Assembly (NCBI GenBank): GCA_023159155.1
Contig: JAJNNX010000031.1
Location: 434,001 to 498,000, forward strand
DNA length: 64,000 nt
DNA from: Ustulina deusta
Taxonomy: Eukaryota > Ascomycota > Sordariomycetes > Xylariales > Xylariaceae
Direction: 5' to 3'
Both the position numbers and the translations under genes were made by a program. The notes under the pieces are model-generated. The model had not been told where the DNA came from. It did no database searches and saw only the letters and a program-made list of their open reading frames with translations. Numbering within the stretch: the stretch's first letter is position 1; each line of letters opens with the position of its first letter. Shown here in pieces: positions 57,801 through 64,000 of the stretch.

Positions 57801-59827
57801 CTGTGTCGAACGGGACCGAATTATTGGACTTGTTACAAAGCCCGGGTTAGAAAAGCGCTCTAACCGCCGAGATTCTCAATTATAGCTTTGGATTCCTTAA
57901 CAAAGATCGTCACACACTCGATAACTACAGCCACTGGCGCATCGAGTAGTTCTATGATGAGCTCTGCGATCTCCTGGCGCCGTCCACCCGTCAATGAAGG
58001 AGTTGTAGGTCTGCTCGAGAAGGTGGATATGCAACTCAAGGAAAAGGTGCCGGAAACGGAGAGAAAATTGATATCGTTCCCTGGTCCTGTGTGTATGTTA
58101 CATTACATTCTCAAGCGAGATGGAAAAGTAGAAGAACTTGGTGGATCATGCGCGTCACGAGTTAATCTCATTCCACCATCAGAAGAGCAACTGTGGTTGG
58201 AATTACGAGTGACGGTATGCAGAAACTGGATTTTTTTTTTGTTTCATTGGGCACATGGAGCCGTGCTGGCTGAGGCGCGCCCAACTATAGGTACCTGCAG
58301 TTAGGCAAAACAACCTCTGCAAGTCACAGGTCCCTAATCCCGCGGTGTTTCAGTTCCTCCGATTAAGTCCCCTCTAGTTCTTGTCCTTAGTATTTTGCGT
58401 ATAAGGTAAGCGGCATTGCTTAACTCTCATTAAAGGAGTCCGTCTAATCGCGTATTGTTGTTCCCAGGCTTTGTTGTTGTCGTCAAATTGTGTTTTACAC
58501 CGAAGTCAAACACATAATTAATTCCACGGCCTTAATGAAATTGGGGTTTGTAATATTTGAACAGCTGTGATGTTGGTTTGTCGTTTATCGTTGGCGTGAT
58601 CCTAGCCCGCATTTGCTCGGCATCTCCGATGCCGGATGACCAATAGGCGTGAGGCGTTTACGGTTTATTTCGTCTGACGAGCACGCGAATGTGGTGTGCC
58701 AATACCCATGGTGGAGGCGCATCAAGCTAAGAGTCCAATCTGCTCAAAGGTGTCAATCTCTAGTATCAGACGGAGTCAACCTCTTTGCGAATGCTGTGGA
58801 CCAAGCTCGGCAGTGCACACAGAAAAATGCAAAGAAAGCGTCCCGGAAGAGCCAGGGGGGGGGCCGGTCTGCATGGGCGGCCGTCATCCACATGGGCGTT
58901 TAGGCGTACCAAGTGGTTTTATCACACGATGTACCTCGGTCATTCAACACTATTAATTCTGGTATTCATGCGTTCATATGTTTCTTTTTCCACGGTGTAG
59001 TATTTCTACCAATTCTAGGTATGCTAGATAGCTGTAAGTAAGGTCGATGAGACAACTTTTACCTGAGTGGCATTTCTGGCAGCGGTCTCTGTTTAAGAAG
59101 AGCCATTAGGAGCAACATTGAAGTATTATTAGCTCTATTAATAATTGCTCTACTAAGAGGTACATAAACCTGTCCGAAGCACTATATGGATGTTTAGATA
59201 ATTGAGAGGATGTATTAAGTAGCAGGGATCGCCACCCTAGTCAACAAACTCTCTTAGGTACCATAATATACGTTACTGTAGGGTTGGGAATGGAACTCGT
59301 AGGCCCATTAAAGTGAAGCACCCATGTCCTTCGGGACCCATAGCAAAAAGACAAATCACTATGGCACATTACCCAACCTTTTTAACTCGCCATACAGAGA
59401 AGTGGTGTGAGTGAGAAAAGAGTGGCTTGAAATAAGGGGCGGAAGCCACTTTGTGGCTTTGCGTACAGAAAACATTAAAAACATGGAGAATCATAAACCA
59501 CTTCTTAGCTAGCATTCGCATTGAATTAAAAATTTGCATTTACCCTTGATCGCTTGGCTCCCCAATAGCAATTGCTGGAATTATCCTAGGAAGTGTAGGT
59601 TCGGCCTATCTCCTACCTAGTATAAGGGCAAGGTGAATGCCCCTTTCTGCTGGCACGACCTACTTACAATTACCCACAATTACCCACACAAAAAGCTCAC
59701 TGCAAACACAACTTTTTGTCTTGGCGCCCCACTGTTAGGGAGCTACATTAAATCAAATACAATTTACGCACGTGACAGAAGTATATATATATCGACTGTT
59801 GGCATATGCAAAATTTTGCATCGGCCA
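57801..59827. other. Region upstream of the LINE, no supported gene
   Basis: Contains a frame at 57888-58304 and a short Cys-rich frame near 58760-58956 (CECCGPSSAVHTEKC), neither recognised. The 5' UTR/promoter of the LINE must lie in its right part; the element's left boundary was not found. Confidence 0.5.
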
Positions 59828-61465
59828 ATGGATACAGGTCCGATCAACGCGCCGGGCACACCGGCGCCCGCAGCAAAAGCTGCGGAGAACGGACCATTCA
59901 TGAATGGGGCCCCAAAGAAGGTATCGGGCCTCGTCACCCCGAGCAGACTACGCCAGGTACTGCTCGAAAACATCGCGGATAGCCCGTCGCTAGTCACCGC
60001 AGCAGACCTGCCTCAATCTTCGCCCCTGCGTGGCAAGGAGGGAACCGACCGTGCAAACAATACCAACGGACTGAAGAGGCCGCGAACTGATGGCCAAGCG
60101 GACCTCGGCCAACAGACACGGGATGTAGAGGTTAGGCCCGCTCCCACAGACTGCCATGACCAGGTTGCCCGTGCACTGGACAAAGACAGAAGGTTATACG
60201 AGGCAAAGACGAAATTGTTCCAAGACTGTGCAGACGCCATTGACAAGACACTGCAAAAAGCCGGCACGGAACTGTATCCATACGCAAAGGAGTTTAGCAC
60301 CTTCTTTGCAGGCTGCCTCAACGAATGGCTGGGAAGCCCTGGATCGCGCCAGCAAGCGGCTGGAAACTTCCGGACAGTAGAAACCCCCGGAAAGACAACC
60401 TACGCACGAATTGCCGCCTCCTCCAAGGCCGGCCAACCAACAACAACCAATGGGTACCGAGGGGCTGACGATTCTAAGAAGCCTCCCGCCAGGGTTAGGA
60501 CCCTCCCTCTGACGAGAAAAACGAGCAAGGACTATCGCATCTTTGTACGCATGGACAACACCAGGCTCGAACCGTACGGTATCAAGTCGACACTCACCAG
60601 ACGACTGGGACTTGACCTCCGAGAGCTTCGAGAGGTCACACGGTGCGCCACCGGATTTGTACTCCATCCGAACGACGAGGCCACACAGAGAAAACTCTTG
60701 GCGTACCGAACTGAAATACTCGACATTCTTAAGGCGAAAGCTGTAGAGGAGCATGTAGTGTGGTACTACTACAAGATTAAGGGATGTCCTAGAAAGGTCA
60801 TGAGCGCAGAAGGGCTGACCATAAACATCAACGAGAGCACTGTTGCCGACGAAGCTGAGGCGCAGACCGGGGTGCGACCGGTGAAGTGCGCTATATCTAA
60901 GAACACTTCAGAGAACGACATAGAGACGACCTGGATGGTGGCCTTCACGGAGGAAATCGCGAATCCCTTTAGGCTGTTTGCCCATTCGATCAACTCCTCG
61001 CGATCCCACCGCAATCCGAAAATCACCCAATGCAAACGATGCCTAGGCTTTCACGGGAGGAACTACCGGTGCGAAAGAGAGATCTGCCCGAACTGTGCCG
61101 GTACTACTCACGAGGGCACTTGTCAGAAGATTGTCCCCAAGTGTATAAATTGCAGCGGCCCGCACGCCGCCACCTCGGAGATATGCCCAGCCCGACCTAA
61201 GATCAGGGGAGGGAAGATACATAGGCCTACCATAGACCAGCTCAAGGAGATTCGGCTGGCTGGAGCTAGAGCGCGATCACATGCCCACAACGAGGCAAAG
61301 AAGGTAGCAGCGATCGAAAAGACCAACGGAGCGAAAGAGGTGACGCAAGACGAGGGTAGCCAGCAAACAGACTCTTCAACTGTTATGGAGGTCGACAGAC
61401 CGGCCCCGGTCAGGGAAGAACCACAGCCCGGTGAGGATCCAGACACTATTGTCGTACGTCAATGA
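59828..61465 (+). CDS. LINE ORF1, zinc-knuckle protein
   Basis: 545 residues from ATG at 59828 (MDTGPINAPGTPAPAAKAAE); the frame extends upstream to 59633 only without an ATG. The N-terminal half is Pro/Ala/Lys-rich; a middle part reads YRIFVRMDNTRLEPYGIKST, similar to the RRM-like fold of ORF1 proteins. Near residues 400-460 there are three CCHC-type knuckles: CKRCLGFHGRNYRC (CX2CX3HX5C), CPNCAGTTHEGTC (CX2CX4HX3C) and CINCSGPHAATSEIC (CX2CX3HX6C). It should package element RNA. Its stop TGA overlaps the ORF2 start. Confidence 0.85.
   Translation: MDTGPINAPGTPAPAAKAAENGPFMNGAPKKVSGLVTPSRLRQVLLENIADSPSLVTAADLPQSSPLRGKEGTDRANNTNGLKRPRTDGQADLGQQTRDVEVRPAPTDCHDQVARALDKDRRLYEAKTKLFQDCADAIDKTLQKAGTELYPYAKEFSTFFAGCLNEWLGSPGSRQQAAGNFRTVETPGKTTYARIAASSKAGQPTTTNGYRGADDSKKPPARVRTLPLTRKTSKDYRIFVRMDNTRLEPYGIKSTLTRRLGLDLRELREVTRCATGFVLHPNDEATQRKLLAYRTEILDILKAKAVEEHVVWYYYKIKGCPRKVMSAEGLTININESTVADEAEAQTGVRPVKCAISKNTSENDIETTWMVAFTEEIANPFRLFAHSINSSRSHRNPKITQCKRCLGFHGRNYRCEREICPNCAGTTHEGTCQKIVPKCINCSGPHAATSEICPARPKIRGGKIHRPTIDQLKEIRLAGARARSHAHNEAKKVAAIEKTNGAKEVTQDEGSQQTDSSTVMEVDRPAPVREEPQPGEDPDTIVVRQ
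61462..61465 (+). promoter_or_regulatory. ATGA stop-start overlap between LINE ORF1 and ORF2
   Basis: The TGA ending ORF1 (61463-61465) shares bases with the ATG opening ORF2 (61462-61464). Such four-base overlaps are known in non-LTR elements and viruses to allow termination-reinitiation, which would explain lower ORF2 output from one RNA. Confidence 0.7.
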
Positions 61466-64000
61466 ACGTGCGAATGAAGTCATCACATACCCGACACGGC
61501 CACCTAGTTATACACTCAGTGAACGCAGCCGGCGGGCAGAAAAGCACCGACCCGACTGAATTGGCATTAAACCTAGCCGATCACGACAGCGAAAGAGCAG
61601 ACATCATACTAATGCAAGAGCCGTGGGTGGGCATACCGCCGCGCACAAGAATGGCGGTCAAAACTCACCCCAATTACAATATCTTTTCCCCGGCGGACAC
61701 CTGGGATAGCGATGCGACGAGGCCAAGGTCTCTGATATACGTCCGAAAACATCTCAAGGCAGACCAACTACAGCCATATAAAACGAGAGACATTACCTGG
61801 GTCAAGGTTAGGGGCATCACCTTTGCTAGTGTATACCGGCCAAGCGACGATCCACGAGGAGTCGATGCCATCTTGGAAGCGTGGACACCACCGTTTGGCT
61901 GCGTCATGGCGGGGGATTTCAACGCTGGCGACAGCTCATGGGACAAGAACAATCTAAACTATCACGGCGGAGCAGCCCTTGCGGAAACCATGCACGACCA
62001 TGGACTAGATTTGATCTCAGAGCCAAACGCGGCCACCCATGACGGCGGCCACGTGTTAGATCTGGCCTTTTCGAATGTTCCGATGGCGGAGGCTCAAATT
62101 AGCGAGGCGCTACACTCTACGTCGGACCACGAGACGCTCCGGATCGTCGTGCCAATCAACAAAGACCTCAGCCGCCGTCCTGGAAATAAGAAATGGACTG
62201 TCCCGGACGATCGACTGCCTGAGCTCGCGAGCACAGTAAAAGATAGGATCCATGAACTCCCGCCGTTAGGCTCCAGCGCCGAAGATCTGGACCGCTTCGC
62301 CCAGGCCATAGTCGATCTTATCCAAGGTGCTGTCAAAATGGTCGGCAAGAAGCCATCCAAGTTCGGGATCAACGTTTGGTGGAATGACGACTGCGCGACC
62401 GGCCTTACTCGGTATAGGAAGGCGACGAGGGCCGGGACCAGCCAGGAGGACAAGATCATGGCCCGACGGGAATTCCGAAAGGTCACACGGCGAGCGAAAC
62501 AGCAATACTGGCACTCCCTCATCGACGGTGCCAAAGCGCCAAAAGACGTGTTCAAGATCGTATCCTGGTACAGACTTACCACAGGACTCAGCTCGCCACC
62601 AATCATCGTGGGTGATTCCGTCATCGAGTCACAGCTGGGCAAGGCCCAAGCACTGCGAAGAGCGACGCTGGAAAGGAACAGCGCGACCAACGACATCCCA
62701 GAGCCATGGAAGGTACAGCTCACGCCCGACAGATCACCCATTCCTTTCGAAGAACATATTTCCCCGAGCGAAGTCGAGTCATGTACGATTGGTGCGAAGA
62801 GTACCTCCCCAGGCGTAGACGGTCTTACGGTTCGAATTCTAAAAGCATGCTGGCCTATTGTTGGGACACATGTCACGGACCTTTTCCAGAGGTGCCTAAC
62901 GGCCGGACACCACCCGCGACCTTTCAAGGTAGCCGAAGTTGTCATGATCCCAAAACCAGGCAAAGCGAACTACTCCGATCCCAGGGCCTACCGACCCATC
63001 TCGTTACTATCATGCCTGGGAAAGGGTCTCGAGCGGCTAGTAGCACGAAGGATCGCATGGACCGTTATTGAAAGCGGCACCCTAGCGCCACAGCACTTTG
63101 GGGCACTTCCCAAGAGAGCCGCCACCGACTTGGTGGCGGCGCTTATCCACGATATCGAACAAGCTCTTGATCAAGGCATGGTTGCGACGCTGTGCACGGC
63201 GGATGTTAAGGGCGCTTTTGATGCCGCGCTTGTTGGCAGACTCGTCGTCCGGATGAGATCGCAAGGTTGGCCCGACCTCCTCATAAGATGGGTCCAGTCG
63301 TTCATGACAACCCGCTCTGCCAGGATCCGTTTCGAAGACGCGGTCACAGACATCGAACCCCTCCAGTGTGGATTGCCACAAGGGTCGCCGGCGTCCCCTA
63401 TCCTGTATATGCTATATACAGAACCTATCTGCCGACAGCTGGGGACCAGGAAAAGGCGCTTTGGCTATGCAGATGATGTTAGTATTCTGAACATCGGAGA
63501 GACGCTAGAGGAAACAGCAACCGAAGCGACTCGAGAACTACGCGAGCTCATCGAATGGGGAACTGATAACGCGATCGAGTTTGACCCAGCGAAGACAGAG
63601 GTAATGCATTTCTCAAGAAAAAGAAACACCGACAACCCTCCGATTTGGCACGGCACCCACGAGAAAACGGCCGAGCCGTCGATGCGCTGGCTGGGCATTC
63701 TACTCGACAGGAAACTCAAGTTCAAAGACCACGTCACGCACTGGGCGACCAAAGCAAGCCGCGTAGCCAACCACATCCGGAGGCTATGCAATACCGCCCG
63801 AGGACTCCCAGTGGAGTCAGCACGGAAGGCCGTAACAGCATGCGTAATACCGATCCTCACTCATGGCCTGGAGGCCTGGTACCCGGGTCTCGACAAGACG
63901 AACAAGGACGAGTCGAAGTCGTCCTGCCGCGTGAAGCAACAGCTACGACAGATAGATGCGGTGCTGCGAACAGCCATGCGGGCAGTTCTGCCCGTTTGGA
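61462..64000 (+). CDS. LINE ORF2, endonuclease-reverse transcriptase, 3' end outside the window
   Basis: The frame from ATG at 61462 is open for 846 codons to the window edge. The N-terminal APE-type endonuclease shows HGHLVIHSVNAAGGQ, IILMQEPWVG (catalytic Glu), VMAGDFNAGDSSWD and HVLDLAFSN then SDHETLRI (catalytic Asp/His). The reverse transcriptase follows: KSTSPGVDGLTVRILK, RAYRPISLLSCLGKGLE, motif A TADVKGAFDAA, motif B GLPQGSPASPIL and the catalytic YADD in FGYADDVSIL. It then reaches a C-terminal region (WLGILLDRKLKFKDHV) usually preceding RNase H. No stop or frameshift is present, so it may encode an active element. Confidence 0.88.
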   Translation, partial: MNVRMKSSHTRHGHLVIHSVNAAGGQKSTDPTELALNLADHDSERADIILMQEPWVGIPPRTRMAVKTHPNYNIFSPADTWDSDATRPRSLIYVRKHLKADQLQPYKTRDITWVKVRGITFASVYRPSDDPRGVDAILEAWTPPFGCVMAGDFNAGDSSWDKNNLNYHGGAALAETMHDHGLDLISEPNAATHDGGHVLDLAFSNVPMAEAQISEALHSTSDHETLRIVVPINKDLSRRPGNKKWTVPDDRLPELASTVKDRIHELPPLGSSAEDLDRFAQAIVDLIQGAVKMVGKKPSKFGINVWWNDDCATGLTRYRKATRAGTSQEDKIMARREFRKVTRRAKQQYWHSLIDGAKAPKDVFKIVSWYRLTTGLSSPPIIVGDSVIESQLGKAQALRRATLERNSATNDIPEPWKVQLTPDRSPIPFEEHISPSEVESCTIGAKSTSPGVDGLTVRILKACWPIVGTHVTDLFQRCLTAGHHPRPFKVAEVVMIPKPGKANYSDPRAYRPISLLSCLGKGLERLVARRIAWTVIESGTLAPQHFGALPKRAATDLVAALIHDIEQALDQGMVATLCTADVKGAFDAALVGRLVVRMRSQGWPDLLIRWVQSFMTTRSARIRFEDAVTDIEPLQCGLPQGSPASPILYMLYTEPICRQLGTRKRRFGYADDVSILNIGETLEETATEATRELRELIEWGTDNAIEFDPAKTEVMHFSRKRNTDNPPIWHGTHEKTAEPSMRWLGILLDRKLKFKDHVTHWATKASRVANHIRRLCNTARGLPVESARKAVTACVIPILTHGLEAWYPGLDKTNKDESKSSCRVKQQLRQIDAVLRTAMRAVLPVW

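Larger units (their letters stand above)
59828..64000 (+). mobile_element. Tad1-like non-LTR retrotransposon (LINE), right end outside the window
   Basis: Two long overlapping frames in the order ORF1 (zinc-knuckle nucleic-acid-binding) then ORF2 (endonuclease plus reverse transcriptase), as in the Tad1/I-type LINEs of ascomycetes. Both are clean, G+C-normal and free of RIP-type stops. RNase H and the 3' UTR would lie beyond the window. The left edge is at or before 59828. Confidence 0.85.

Noticed and set aside
57888..58304. 138-codon plus-strand frame
   Set aside because: Starts from TTG, no recognisable features, and overlaps the relic-bearing region.
58760..58956. Short frame with CECCGPSSAVHTEKC, resembling a zinc knuckle
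   Set aside because: Too short and isolated; probably a transposon remnant at best.

Overview
This is nuclear DNA of a filamentous ascomycete (Pezizomycotina, probably a sordariomycete). Genes have short GT-AG introns of about 46-160 bases, and several products (SRR1-domain protein, UBC9, PEX19, Cqd2/Mcp2-type ABC1 protein, Zn2Cys6 factor, LysM protein, NACHT NLR) are typical fungal families. An AT-rich block carries transition-only differences between repeat copies, the mark of repeat-induced point mutation (RIP). No rRNA, convincing tRNA or CRISPR array was found. Exon joins were worked out by hand from splice sites, reading phase and family resemblance.

Bases 1-16,000 are a conserved core: a sugar transporter running off the left edge (-), an SRR1-domain protein (+), a ten-exon asparagine synthetase (-) with a Gcn4/CPC1-type site just upstream of its ATG, SUMO E2 UBC9 (-) divergent from peroxin PEX19 (+), an unrecognised protein (-) and a mitochondrial ABC1/UbiB-family protein (+). 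All of these read as intact.

Bases 16,000-37,300 are sparse and full of decaying genes. After a gene-poor stretch with one Ser-rich small protein and an SGNH hydrolase comes a small catabolic locus: a 2-oxoadipate dioxygenase/decarboxylase (HglS/YdcJ type, intact), a divergent diaminopropionate ammonia-lyase-like gene (frameshift plus stop) and a Zn2Cys6 regulator (one in-frame TGA at a conserved position). Beyond it are a small secreted protein, a CHAT-domain remnant, a disabled ricin-B-like lectin gene and two unrecognised gene relics.

Bases 37,380-43,440 are a gene-free, extremely AT-rich block with two pairs of direct repeats, best read as a RIP-destroyed transposon. Next to it lies a NACHT-type NLR gene (-) broken by two frameshifts, head-to-head with an intact multipass membrane protein (+).

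Bases 51,000-64,000 hold a small two-exon protein, an intact secreted multi-LysM protein, an acidic conserved-looking protein, a helicase relic and, at the right edge, a Tad1-like LINE whose ORF1 and ORF2 are open and show no RIP damage. Live and dead transposons, broken immune-receptor-like genes and candidate secreted effectors in the right half contrast with the intact core on the left.
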